DNA from: Spisula solida
Taxonomy: Eukaryota; Mollusca; Bivalvia; Venerida; Mactridae
Direction: 5' to 3'
Length of the DNA: 64,000 bases
Assembly: GCA_947247005.1 (NCBI GenBank)
Contig: OX365951.1
Span: 31,920,899-31,984,898, forward strand
Shown: positions 46,860-59,447 of the stretch, one piece after another
Layout: each line of letters begins with the position of its first letter
How positions within the stretch are numbered: position 1 is the first letter of the stretch
Position numbers and translations under genes: made by a program
The notes under the pieces: model-generated
Told to the model about the DNA's origin: nothing
Databases searched by the model: none
What the model saw: the letters and a program-made list of their open reading frames with translations, nothing else

Positions 46860-47045
46860 GATTTAGTTTCATTTTCTTGTTGGGTTTTGATTTTGGAATT
46901 GTGGCGTGTGCTTTTGGTCGGTGTTTTTTCTTTTTCGAGTGTCCCTCATTGTGCTCTTTGTTCCCGACTGTTTCTGTTGAGTGGTGCATTCTCAGTCCAA
47001 TGTTTCAATATCATTTTGGCCATTAGCGTACTGACCGTCAGTGAT
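46860..47045 (+). mobile_element. Diverged relative of the GTGCTGCCTTCC family (plus strand)
   Basis: TGGAATTGTGGCGTGTGCTT, CATTGTGCTCTTTGTTCCCG and CTGTTGAGTGGTGCATTCTC parallel the end of the family but with many changes. The 81-codon frame over it is not considered a gene. Confidence 0.35.
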
Positions 47046-47186
47046 ACAACCCCTCTTTAAACAATGTCTTCCGTTTTGTTGTAATGCTGAACATGCACAT
47101 ATAGAAATAATTTAGTGAAGCTTGGTACGTAAACTGTCCAATTAATTGCGAGGTTGTCTTTCTTATAAGGGTCCTTTGTATGCATA

Positions 47187-47397
47187 CAGGGTGTTAAAAA
47201 AGTTTGTTCTCGAATCTTAATTAGTTCTTATTTTTATCTGAACTATGTACGAAATGTACGATATTAATTTCCAAATCTAATAGCTTCATTTAATGCCAGA
47301 AAGATTAGAACAATGGTAGATACATCTGGATATTCTGACAACTGAAAATTAAACTAATGAAATTTCAAATTTGAGAACGAACTTTTTTAACACCCTG
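47187..47397. mobile_element. 211-bp mariner/Tc1-like MITE with TA target duplication
   Basis: The ends are CAGGGTGTTAAAAAAGTTTG and, inverted, CAGGGTGTTAAAAAAGTTCG. The terminal repeats are 29 bp with two mismatches, flanked on both sides by TA (47185-47186 and 47398-47399). TA duplication and short inverted repeats fit the Tc1/mariner superfamily. The interior has no transposase. Confidence 0.82.
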
Positions 47398-48552
47398 TAT
47401 ATAGTGGTTGCAATTGTTTGGTGTTTGCCACGAATGTGACCCATGAAGCTCGCCTATTTCATCAAGTCAATACATAGCTATACGGCAGTATGTTCCAACT
47501 CCAATCGTCGGAGCTACTTTCTTTCACACACAGCCCACGAGGATGTATGTTAGTTAGTTAGATCCTACCAGAATGCGAAACAGTGTTAAAAACAAACAAC
47601 CATCTCCAACTAATATTGCGATCCAATACTTAAAAGAAAGCATTCCCATGCTAACTGGCTATTTTCTCAAATGCGCAAATATTTGTCCATGAGTTATGTT
47701 GTTTTATCGACTTGTGTAACAGCCGGTATTAAATTTTAAGCAAATTAATGGGTTTCAAATAGAAATAAAACATTGCGTTTTCGTGCCTGAAATTGGCTCA
47801 TGAAATATTTTAAGGATGAAGTATTAAATTTTGCGGATAACGAACGAGCGCAGTGCCCGCTAGATGGCGCTTTGTTTGCTGATGATTTTGTGTCTATAAA
47901 TATCCGTATTTAAATGAGTATGGTACAATTTATATTACGCATTACATTAAGACAAAGATGATCAGAACGGGAGCCGACACACCCTTGATTTATGGCGGGA
48001 AATTATCTAACATATTATGCGAATCATGCAACGGAAATAATAGAATATAAATCATATAAATGTTATTTAAGGTGTGTTAAGGACAAATGGCATAGAATGT
48101 GCACATCTTTCGCGCGAGCCTGACAAAAATATTACAAAGAAAAGGTAGTAACATATTTTCGTTGAAAAATAACTACGTTAGTCATCCTTGCTGGTGGTGA
48201 TAGGTCTGGTACAGCTTGTACTTATTTGGATGATCATTACATAAAGTTTGATCAGGAAAACCCAACGTAGGCCGTGGGTGAAATACACATATAGAACGAG
48301 ACAGGGTGGCCATTGTCTGATGTTTGGCGTAGGATGGCATGCCTGTTTTACAACAATTTTAAATCACTCACGCCGACCTGTTTTTTTCTTAGTAGGAATA
48401 CTAGTATTGTAAACCGGCACTTATTCGTTGTAAGCAACTCATGTGTAGAATATAGGGTAGTCAGTGCCACGTTAAAGACGTCTTGTTTTTTACTAATTGT
48501 GATCTATAGCGTTTTCAATTTTCATCATCAAGATTGAACAATGTTTACACTG
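47398..48552. other. Unassigned intronic sequence
   Basis: Nothing recognised before the satellite array. Confidence 0.4.
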
Positions 48553-51500
48553 GTTACAGTGATGTGTCATTGAGTGTTCTATCAATCTAATTCCATGCCA
48601 TACTGTCCCACACTGATACGCGACATGTAGTCCTGCCATAGTGTGATCGAGCGTTTTGTCAATGCAATCCCATACCATACTGTCCCACACTGATAAGCGA
48701 CATGTAGTCCTGCCATAGTGTGATCGAGCGTTTTGTCAATGCAATCCCACACCATACTGTCCCACACTGATAAGCGACATGTAGTCCTTCCATAGTGTGA
48801 TCGAGTGTTTTGTCAATGCAATCCCATACCATACTGTCCCACACTGATAAGCGACATGTAGTCCTACCATAGTGTGATCGAGTGTTTTGTCAATGAAATC
48901 CCATACCATACTGTCCCACACTGATAAGCGACATGTATACCTCCCATAGTGTGATCGAGTGTTTTGTCAATGAAATCCCATACCATACTGTCCCACACTG
49001 ATAAGCGACATGTATACCTACCATAGTGTGATCGGGTGTTTTGTCAATGCAATCCCATACCATACTGTCCCACACTGATAAGCGACATGTAGTCCTGCCA
49101 TAGTGTGATCGAGTGTTTTGTCAATGAAATCCCATACCATACTGCTCCACACTGATAAGCGACATGTATACCTTCCATAGTGTGATCGAGTGTTTTGTCA
49201 ATGAAATCCCATACCATACTGCCCCCACACTGATAAGCGACATGTATACCTTCCATAGTGTGATCGAGTGTTTTGTCAATGCAATCCCATGCCATACTGC
49301 ACCACACTGATGAGCGACATGTTGGCCTACCATAGTGTGATCGAGTGCTTTGTCAATGCAATCCCCTGCCATACTGTCCCACACTGATAAGCGACACGTA
49401 TACCTACCATAGTGCGATCGAGTGTTTTGTCAATGCAATCCAATGCCATACTGTCCCACACTGATGAGCGACATGTATACCTACCATAGTGTGATCGAGT
49501 GTTTTGTCAATGCAATCCCATACCATACTGTCCCACACTGATAAGCGACATATAGTCCTGTCATAGTGTGATCGAGTGTTTTGTCAATGCAATCCCATAC
49601 CATACTGTCCCACACTGATAAGCGACATGTATACCTTCCATAGTGTGATCGAGTGTTTTGTCAATGCAATCCCATACCATACTGTCCCACACTGATAAGC
49701 GACATGTATACCTCCCATAGTGTGATCGAGTGTTTTGTCAATGAAATCTCATACCATACTGTCCCACACTGATAAGCGACATGTATACCTTCCATAGTGT
49801 GATCGAGTGTTTTGTCAATGAAATCTCATACCATACTGTCCCACACTGATAAGCGACATGTATACCTTCCATAGTGTGATCGATTGTTTTGTCAATGCAA
49901 TCCCATGCCATACTGTCCCACACTGATGAGCGACATGTATACCTACCATAGTGTGATCGAGTGTTTTGTCAATGCAATCCAATGCCATACTGTCCCATAC
50001 TGATGAGCGACATGTATACCTACCATAGTGTGATCGAGTGTTTTGTCAATGCAATCCAATGCCATACTGTCCCACACTGATGAGCGACATGTATACCTAC
50101 CATAGTGTGATCGAGTGTTTTGTAAATGCAATCCCATACCATACTGTCCCACACTGATGAGCGACATGTATACCTACCATAGTGTGATCGAGTGTTTTGT
50201 CAATGCAATCCAATGCCATACTGTCCCACACTGATGAGCGACAGGTATACCTACCATAGTGTGATCGAGTGTTTTGTCAATGCAATCCAATGCCATACTG
50301 TCCCACACTGATGAGCGACATGTATACCTACCATAGTGTGATCGAGTGTTTTGTCAATGCAATCCCATACCATACTGTCCCACACTGATGAGCGACATGT
50401 ATACCTACCATAGTGTGATCGAGTGTTTTGTCAATGCAATCCCATACCATACTGTCCCACACTGATGAGCGACATGTATACCTACCATAGTGTGATCGAG
50501 TGTTTTGTCAATGCAATCCAATGCCATACTGTCCCACACTGATGAGCGACATGTATACCTACCATAGTGTGATCGAGTGTTTTGTCAATGCAATCCCATA
50601 CCATACTGTCCCACACTGATGAGCGACATGTTGGCCTACCATAGTGTGATCGAGTGTTTTGTCAATGCAATCCCATGCCATACTGTACCACACTGATGAG
50701 CGACATGTTGGCCTACCATAGGTCATCGAGTGTTTTGTCAATGCAATCCCATACCATACTGTCCCACACTGATAAGCGACATGTAGTCCTGCCATAGTGT
50801 GATCGAGTGTTTTGTCAATGCAATCCCATACCATACTGTCCCACACTGATAAGCGACATGTATACCCTCCATAGTGTGATCGAGTGTTTTGTCAATGAAA
50901 TCCCATACCATACTGCTCCACACTGATACTCGACATGTATACCTTCCATAGTGTGATCGAGTGTTTTGTCAATGAAATCCCATACCATACTGCCCCCACA
51001 CTGATAAGCGACATGTATACCTTCCATAGTGTGATCGAGTGTTTTGTCAATGCAATCCCATGCCATACTGCACCACACTGATGAGCGACATGTTGGCCTA
51101 CCATAGTGTGATCGAGTGCTTTGTCAATGCAATCCCATGCCATACTGTCCCACACTGATAAGCGACATGTATACCTATCATTGTGCGATCGATTGTTTTG
51201 TCAATGAAATCCCATACCATACTGCCCCCACACTGATAAGCGACATGTATACCTTCCATAGTGTGATCGAGTGTTTTGTCAATGCAATCCCATTCCATAC
51301 TGCACCACACTGATGAGCGACATGTTGGCCTACCATAGTGTGATCGAGTGCTTTGTCAATGCAATCCCATGCCATTCTGTCCCACACTGATGAGCGACAT
51401 GTTGGCCTACCATAGTGTGATCGAGTGTTTTGTCAATGCAATCCTATGCCATACTGTACCACACTGATGAGCGACATGTTGGCCTACCATAGTGTGATCG

Positions 51501-51602
51501 AGTAGTTTGCCAATGCAATCCCATGCCATACTGTACCACACTGATGAGCGACATGTTGGCCTACCATAGGGTCATCGAGTGTTTAGTCAATGCAATCCCT
51601 AC
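48553..51602. repeat. 77-bp satellite array, about 39-40 monomers
   Basis: Head-to-tail monomers contain CATACTGTCCCACACTGATA, AGCGACATGTATACC and CATAGTGTGATCGAGTG. Three subtypes differ just after GCGACATG: TAGTCCTGCC, TATACCTACC (or TTCC/TCCC) and TTGGCCTACC. The first type is common at the left end and the third at the right end. A multi-monomer block near 49050-49400 recurs 1,771 bp to the right (50820-51170), and part of it recurs again about 232 bp further on. Because 77 is not a multiple of three, minus-strand frames starting MWDSMVWDCIDKT appear at every monomer. They are not genes. Confidence 0.97.
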
Positions 51603-52036
51603 TGTTTTATACACATAGAACAATTAATAATTAAAATATTTGCACGCAATTACCGGTACTTAATACTCAAGTAGAAATAAAGTATTTAATCATTATACTT
51701 GTACACAATAAACTTCCTGAAATAATCTAGGCCATACGATCCTACTTTTTTAACAGCTTAACACTCCTTTCCCCGGTACTGACACTCTGAATGTGTGTTT
51801 TCAGTTGTTTAAATTTCCGGAATGAAAAAAAACAGTTTCATGTAAATGTTATTACGGGCCCTTGTCTCAGATCGCAGCTCATATCTAGTTGTAGCCACTG
51901 ACGAACACTAATGATATAGCCCATCCACAGATCACATCAGACCTTCACTGGCAATGTATACATATATATGGACAAAATGAAAGAGATACATGTACAAGTA
52001 GAGATAGGGGAAGAGGCAAGAGACGGTAGACCGGAT
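51603..52036. other. Unassigned intronic sequence
   Basis: Nothing recognised between the satellite and the 12-bp array. Confidence 0.4.
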
Positions 52037-52188
52037 GTAGTACGGAGGTAGTACGGGGTAACGGAGGTAGTACGGAGGTAGTACGGGGGTAGTACGGGGG
52101 TAGTACGGGGGTAGTACGGAGGTAGTACGGTGGTAGTACGGAGGTAGTACGGGGTAACGGAGGTAGTACGGGGGTAGTACGGGGGCAG
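52037..52188. repeat. 12-bp minisatellite (GGTAGTACGGRG)
   Basis: About a dozen units of GGTAGTACGGAG or GGTAGTACGGGG, interrupted twice by a shortened GGGGTAACGGAG unit. On the minus strand this produces Pro/Tyr/Thr/Leu-rich open frames up to 124 codons long, which are repeat artefacts. Confidence 0.93.
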
Positions 52189-52420
52189 TTAGAAAGGTAA
52201 TTGGGTATAAGAGGGGACTGCTCAAGAGACCAAAATAACGAGCACGTGATAGTAAACACTGGACTGGGGTACATCTACGGTCGGTAATTAGTTTGAACAC
52301 ACACAAACTAGCACGGCGTTAATGAAACGTGAACAAAACACTTTAATTAAAAGAAGTACTTTATCAACGAGCGTTTCATTGTCATATTCTAATCCCAGTA
52401 TAAGTACAAGTATATGCGCA

Positions 52421-52456
52421 GTATTGTCAGATATTGTCAGATATTGTCAGATATTG
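52421..52456. repeat. 10-bp tandem repeat (ATATTGTCAG), 3.6 copies
   Basis: Three units of RTATTGTCAG followed by ATATTG. Confidence 0.9.
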
Positions 52457-53811
52457 AATAACCAATTTATAGATTGGAGGGTGATTATATTGTTGTCACT
52501 TGAAGACGTGTACCGGGACCGAAATAATCATAATGCCACTGTCATGTCACAGTGACTATAGGCAATTGCCCGTTAAATTTATTCCCCCTATTAGGTGAGG
52601 TGAACGGGAAACCGATGCGCAAATGTAAATGAACTTCACATCCTAGGTTGGGGGAGTTTTGGAAACGTATGCCAAATATAAGTGAGCAGCCGCTTGTAAT
52701 GATTGCACTGTTAGTCAGAAAACATTTGAATACCATGAATTAATAGGGTGGCAAACATACGATCCCAAGACAATGACAAGTGGTCATGTTAATTTGTTCA
52801 TCACGCTAAAACAGACAACTAGCATCAGGTTTTTGTTATAATATGTAGATATCAACCCCAAGGGGACACATCTTCTTGTCGAACGCCGACCCTCAGATCA
52901 ATATCGAACTCTTAGGGGAAGACACATTCATAATAATTGTAACGTAAACGGGTATTTAAATTTCAAATTAGCCAATCGATATCTATCTAATCTTGATCTA
53001 AGAATGTCTGATGTCGTACGGTATGTAAACGAAGGCGGTCCATCAAAGCTAGTGTTTAGGATAATAACTTTATGCTAACTTAGAGGAAGTTAGTTCGAAG
53101 CATAAATATTCGTCAATAAATTAATGCATGGATTAACTACAATCGTATCAATACAGGAATCTACATATCGTTAATTCGTATCTAGAAAACTGGAATGTAA
53201 TTAACGAATTAGTTAAATATTCCAGTAATTGTATTGGCCAAATCAACATATGTTGCGAGAAAACGGTTTACCTCGCGAAAACTATTTAACGCCTACAGCC
53301 ATTCTTTCATCATCGTATGACGGCTGTGTAGCGACTTTATTATTCACCCGAATTGCCATTGTTCGTAGGGCATGCATGTCTTCATGTGCTATCAGCCTGC
53401 TTGAAATTGCATGTATAACTGTCTTATACTTGTGTATATAAATGACACACAATAAGCAGTAAGTACATGCACAAACATACACTGCAGTACAATACATACA
53501 ATATGTAATATGAAACTTGAAAATGAACATTAATTTTGCATTTACTTGATAGCAACGAACAATCTTGAATTGCAGTTGAAACTGACGTTTTTGTCGTACG
53601 GTATTGAATTGATCTACAAAGTTTTGCTGAAAAGAAAACTATCCGTTCTGTCCCTAATGATATTTAGAACATTGTACAACATTGTGTTGGCATTCTTCCG
53701 CTAAATCCGAAATAATGTGCGTGTTTTAACTTATAATAATGGCGACTTTAAAAGGTTTCAATAGTTTTATGTTAAAGTTGTAGTTAAAACAAATAGCGTA
53801 TTATGAAATTC
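52457..53811. other. Unassigned intronic sequence
   Basis: Nothing recognised. Two overlapping open frames on opposite strands at 53229-53530 have no support. Confidence 0.4.
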
Positions 53812-53892
53812 ACCGAAGCCGACTGGTTAACGCTTCAACTTTCGAACCGCTTTGAAATTGTGACACGGTGCTAGGGGTCGAGTCCTAACCGG
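53812..53892 (+). mobile_element. tRNA-Leu/Ser-like SINE head or tRNA pseudogene
   Basis: AAGCCGACTGGTTAACGCT (53816-53834) resembles the box A region of tRNA-Leu (GGCCGAGTGGTTAA type). GGTCGAGTCC (53876-53885) is a near-perfect box B. Their spacing of about 58 bp fits a tRNA with a long variable arm. Stem pairing is imperfect, so a functional tRNA is unlikely. Confidence 0.45.
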
Positions 53893-54780
53893 AATGTTAA
53901 ATGTATACGTGCCACAAGGCTAGTTACCGAGGAGTCCACAAATATGTCCAAACGATGGCATTTCAAAGTAATGACCAGATTGTTACTTCGTCCAAGATCA
54001 GTCACTACACGGCATTTAGTTGTTTAGGTTACTTGAAGCCGAGAGTAGTACATTGTAGATTGGCAGCAAACAGTCTGTGGTATTTACACAGTTTATTATG
54101 ATTCATATTTTGTGATGTCACAATAATGTAAATATTGAGCTCAATACTGCACAATGATGTATTCATAATTATAGTTAACTTACGGCGTATGTAGACATAC
54201 TGTCTGTCTCTGGAGAAGAATGCCAAATTATAGGAACTTTACCACTCTTTTCGCAATTTTTATTTCGATTTTTTATATTTCAATTGTATGCCATCTTTAG
54301 TAGATTCTTTATGTCAGGGTCATGCTTTACGAAGCCAGCGTGTTATGTTTAAATATGTGGCTACGTAAAGGAATGTTCTGAGATGTAATTTACAACTGAA
54401 CATATGTTAGGACTTGTGTGAGGCAATCGCAACATTGATTGGCTCTGAGTTTGATGGTTTTTTTTAATTTTTTTCCGTTTTTCTTATTCAGAATATTTAA
54501 AACAATAATCACTAGTAGTCACTGGTGTATGCTGATTTTGTGCACTTCATGTTTGCAAATATTTAGCATTGTATACTATATGTATAAAACTCTCATTTGA
54601 ACATAGCATATTTGATGTATTGGCCATTCATGTCGACTCTCATCGACCCCATATTGAAACACAAGTGTATGTGTTGTCACCTTATACCGTTGGATATGCA
54701 GGCTAAGGGTTTGTTGTAATATGTACTATTGCTTGCTCAACATTTGTGATAACGACACTATTACACCTAATACTTCTGTA
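53893..54780. other. Unassigned intronic sequence
   Basis: Nothing recognised. Confidence 0.4.
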
Positions 54781-55006
54781 CTGAAATTCTCTCTACTTAT
54801 GTATTGAGGAGAATGCCTAGAAATAACCGTAACTACAAATCATTCGTTTCACGTTACTATGCCATTTGCCTTGTTAAGTTCATGTAAATGTTGACTGAAT
54901 TCTTTCTACTTATACATGTATATATATATATAGGAGAATACCTTGAAATAACTGTTACTAGAAAACATTTGTTTAACATTACTATGTTATTTACCTTGTA
55001 TTTATA
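54781..55006. repeat. Tandem duplication of a 113-bp unit
   Basis: 54781-54893 and 54894-55006 share CTGAAT-TCT-TCTACTTAT, AGGAGAAT-CC-TGAAATAAC, GTTACTAGAAAACATTYGTT, ACATTACTATG and TTTACCTTGT with about 20-25% differences. The second copy has gained a TA microsatellite near 54918. Confidence 0.7.
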
Positions 55007-57975
55007 GTTGTTCTAGATAGTATAACTATTGCAATATAGTTTACAGGCTTGCAACAAGTTTCGCTTTATTCTTATACTTGTAGTTATACTTAGAAAGCCA
55101 TTTTTCTAATGCTTGCATTCTTTGCTCACTTTGTTTAGAATCAATTATCATTAGTACATTTTTATTTCAAACATTGCGAATATCTCCCTTAAATGTCCTT
55201 ATGTTTACATTGTGTACGACTACCAAGCCAACGGCAAGCGGCGCTATTCTTAAAGATACAACAGCGCTCACTAATCTTGTAAATTCATGCCATACTGTTT
55301 CTGCAATATGCATACCAATGCTTATATAGGCTGCTTGCTTTGATTAAATGTAGAACATGTTTTAATGATCTAACGTATGCCTTTAATGGTGCTTGCTATA
55401 CCGATTTCACACTCTACTCTTTCAGGTTTGCAGAGCGCAGAAAATATTCCAAACTTTGAAGATATAGGTAGCGGACAAGCGATATCACATACACGTGTCT
55501 GGCTAATAGATTCTGTACTTTCCGCATCAAACATTGTATACATGATACATGTTGTACCAACAACGTTAAAATCCTACATTTATATACATGTTTAGGCTTG
55601 ATTTGTCCACATACTAGTAGCTCTTTACCCGTATTTACGTATCAGGTTCCTTCAGTTTATTAGATGCCTGTAAAAATTATTTCCATTATTATCAACCAAA
55701 TTAATTGTCAAATTATTAAATGTCAGTTGATACGAGAATAGATCATTCTAAGTTTGAAGCATAACACAATATAGGAGGTATTTTTTTCAATGAAAGTACA
55801 GCATTTATTACGTCGTTTCTCTTTGACTTTGCGTGTTGCATTTGCAGCAAGGCGTTCAATCACAGTATCTATGCATGTTTGCAGCGACTGTTGTATTGTG
55901 TGATTCTACTCTCTGTACGTCTCATCTTTCTTCTCTACTCTCACATCTTATGGTGATGGCCACGTATGGAACGACTTATATATTATCGTATTTTGTTGAG
56001 AATGCTTGTAATCAGATAAAAAAAGGCTATGCTATGATATATGTACTTGGTCATGCACACGTATAACAAAATCCGGGTCCTGGAAAAAGTACACCGTGGA
56101 CGGAACCATTGTAATTATTGACTATGTTGACAGTGCTGTGGACTATGAATAATATTAAGTTACATCAGGGAGCCCGACCCTATATACAGGAACCCTATCT
56201 ACATTATTATAGGGTCCCTGGTTACATAAAGTTTTGATACAAATAAAAACTACTCATTGTACCGTTGTGATTGTTATGAAGTTAAACATAATTTAGTATA
56301 TGCCTACATTAAAAACCAAATTGGTGAAACATATATATGTTAATACCTGTACCTGCAATCATTATGAGGGTATTATATGAATCGGATGATTAGGAAAATC
56401 TAGTTTTTCGACGATAACTGACGAGATAATGTAGGCGATAGCGACATACAAACTTTTCATTAATTATCGTAACAATTTCGCCCTTTTATCGATGCTAAGG
56501 AGCATAATATTCAAAGAAGTTTGTTTGTTTTCATTCTGTTAAAATTATTTTGTCATTGTTGGCTTATGGATGGTGAGGCCAAATTTATGTACAATGTGCA
56601 TTGAGACTAAAGTGAAAAGTTTGATTTTTATGATGAACACAGACACATTTCCTTTTCTTCTATAGTACATCAAAAATCTGAATACGATACTGAGCCATTG
56701 GCCTGGACACGGTAATGATTGCAATGCCCGCACATACAAACAATTTGTGGTATATGATATACGGGGTGTATTGACAAATAACGTTCGCTATCAGACGGCA
56801 GGTAATTTATTATTTAGGAGAAAGGAAGTCCTAAAAAATATGAGGTGTTTGGAATGAGCATAGTCAAACAATATGCTGATGTTGTGAGCAATACACTCAC
56901 CATCGAATAATCGATTATCGTTTTAATTATTTTATGTAGTTAGTAGAAGTTATCAAGTAATATAATTTTAAGTTTGGACATTTATTTCAAATCAAATTTT
57001 CTTTATCCATTTGATTTACTAATTTAATTGTTGAAATTTACCTAGTATTTGATTACAGTATGGTACATGATGCGTTGGAATGATAGTTCTATACAAGAAA
57101 CGGACTGATTGTGGTTTAAAAATACCGATCAATTCGCCTGATTGATTTAGTTCAACATTCGATCAAATCAATTAAATGTAATGATTTTTGTCAAAAGTCT
57201 TTCAAATAGTGTTGAGTTTTAGCTGAAGTTCAGTAGCAATTTGGTGTTTATTTGTATGGAATGTTAGAGAGAATACTCTTTAACACCATTTATAGTAAAT
57301 ATAGAAACTTGCAATTCTTATGTGTGAAAAATCAAGTCCAATTTGGACCGAGCTTGAAACGTTCTGAAACTTTCTCGGTTATGTTTAGACAAACGAACCG
57401 GGCATTTGTGTCATTGGTAATTTATTATTTAGAAGAAAGAAATTGTTAGTGAAATGGCGTCGATTTCTTGCTTTTGATCAATGCATTCGTTCGGTAGGTG
57501 TGTATTACTATCGTAAAACTGTACAACTCGGGAAATCAATTACGACTTAAATTGGAGACGAACTTAAAGAACTTAAAGCCACCTCTTACGTGAACAAAAG
57601 CCCAGCTTGAGATGAAAGATCATATTGGACGTAAGACGCAGGAATTTATCAATAGATCTATAGGTCAATTGGCCTTTATGAAGTTATACGGAAAAAGGGT
57701 TTGTCGTCAATATTGTTCAGCTCAGCGAGGCGACTACTGAACGTGGGAATAAGGCATATGTTGAAACTATAGTGCAAGATATTAAATATTGACATATTGT
57801 AAAACGTGAAGTTTTTCTATCGTTTCTACCCGCGTTGTAAATATCATTATAGACAATGAAATATGATATTTTGAAGAAATTAAAGAGTTAATTAGTAGTC
57901 TTGATTAGCAAAGTGTATAGTAGTTACCGATGCGTGATTACAATACACTCCCCACGTTACCATTCTTAATGACAT
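55007..57975. other. Unassigned intronic sequence with one hairpin
   Basis: A 12-bp stem with one mismatch (56187-56198 with 56209-56220, CAGGAACCCTAT and ATAGGGTCCCTG) has a 10-base loop. It is isolated and could be a small MITE remnant. Nothing else was seen in about 3 kb. Confidence 0.4.
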
Positions 57976-58059
57976 GATCATTGCCAGTATGTTTGACATT
58001 GCAGATCATTGCCAGTATGTTTGACATTGCAGATCATTGCCAGTATGTTTGACAATGCA
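57976..58059. repeat. 28-bp tandem repeat, 3 copies
   Basis: Units at 57976, 58004 and 58032 contain GATCATTGCCAGTATGTTTG. The third has one substitution. Confidence 0.93.
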
Positions 58060-59302
58060 CGTACAAATACGCTCTAGATCTCGAAAGTCGTAAACAAGGA
58101 TTGATTCAAATTAAGGATGATTAAAATCAATGAATTTGATATTGGCTTCAAATGATATGCGTACTTTGGGACTACATATTCTGTTCAAGGTGCCACGTAC
58201 CACATATAACCTAATATAATGGAGCCCCTAGGGACTGACTGACCGTATCACCAGTACCAGACGACTCTGACAGGATATTTATCATTGTAATCATAGGTTT
58301 GGTAAATTCGAAGAAATTTCGCCACGTTCAGTGGGTTTTTCTCTGTGACTTCCATTAAAGTCTACTTACCGAATTGATTATTGTCTAGTTATGATATAAT
58401 TTCTGTTATGTTTGTGGGTCTAATGTTCTTACGGTGTTCAATATTCTATTATAGTGTTTACTATAAATATTTATGTAACGAACTATTTTCTTTGTAGAAC
58501 TTCATGTGGAGATGTTATATATATATATATATGTATATATGTGACCTATACTAATGACTTACGGAGACATTGTTCCCGATTACAATGTTTTTATATAGTC
58601 GCATGTATGCGTCTCAATGAAAAATAAAATAATAGTACAAAGACGTAACTAACTCAATTCACCCTTCTATGTACAATACATAATACCGTTTTTTTGCAAT
58701 GTTTCCAGGGGGGGGGGGGTCCTACAGTTCCGGAATAATCCGGACATCCGGATTTGCTGCACTAGGAAGAATGATTTTTTCTGCAGAAAATAAAAGTTAC
58801 TTGATGAAAAGTATTACCAAAGTTGCGGTAATTTGAATTTCTTAAAGCTGAATTTAACAATAGATCAATGTTTAAAACAGTGTTTTGGTGTAGGGAGGTG
58901 CGCAAATTGCACTCAAAACAGACTTGCTTCTAATTTTCAGGATTAGGCATTATGCCTTAGTAAGAACCCTGATTTTTATCTTAATTTATTGTTTCACCAT
59001 ATGACTCGCGAAAGAAATATGTCATGGCGGGATATAGATGTATGGTGATTTCAATATATCGATTTTGACGCATTTAAATGGACAAGGCATACTCATTGTA
59101 AGAATAAAACAACTATGATGAGATGCTTTTGAAAAATAAGCTTTAATCTGTATTGTTGGCAAGATTTTATACTATTAGAACGTTTGCTAGTAGTTTGCGG
59201 TTCGCAAAGACCCGGTTTATAGCGTATAATTAAACTGTTCTTTTGAAATCACAAACTAAAGTACAAGAAGCAGGCGCCATCTTGTCTCATACTACAAACA
59301 TA
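58060..59302. other. Unassigned intronic sequence with microsatellites
   Basis: A TA run at about 58516-58535 and a G12 run at 58708-58719 are the only structures seen. Confidence 0.5.
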
Positions 59303-59447
59303 ATGAAATTATTCATCTCCAACGTTTCGTATTTTGTTATAGTTCACGATGCACGTTATGAATCGCTATGGCGACATTAGACTTAAACATAACTTTCGTA
59401 TTCCTTGTTAGCGTCTTGGAGATGAATAACATACATCAAATAATTTC
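59303..59447. mobile_element. Small fold-back element with nested inverted repeats
   Basis: The outer pair TGAAATTATT (59303-59312) and AATAATTTCA (59438-59447), and the overlapping inner pair TTATTCATCTCCAA (59309-59322) and TTGGAGATGAATAA (59416-59429), are both perfect. The 145-bp span suggests a MITE. No second copy or clear target duplication was found. Confidence 0.5.

Noticed and set aside
48493..51387. Many 60-95 codon minus-strand open frames beginning MWDSMVWDCIDKT across the satellite
   Set aside because: They recur every 77 bp in rotating frames because the monomer length is not a multiple of three. They are a by-product of the tandem array.
48553..51602. CRISPR-like array of regularly spaced repeats
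   Set aside because: There are no unique spacers. The whole 77-bp period is repeated, the surrounding genome is eukaryotic and there are no cas genes.
51932..52306. 124- and 109-codon proline/tyrosine-rich minus-strand frames
   Set aside because: The apparent protein repeats follow the 12-bp DNA minisatellite, and both frames are equally open.
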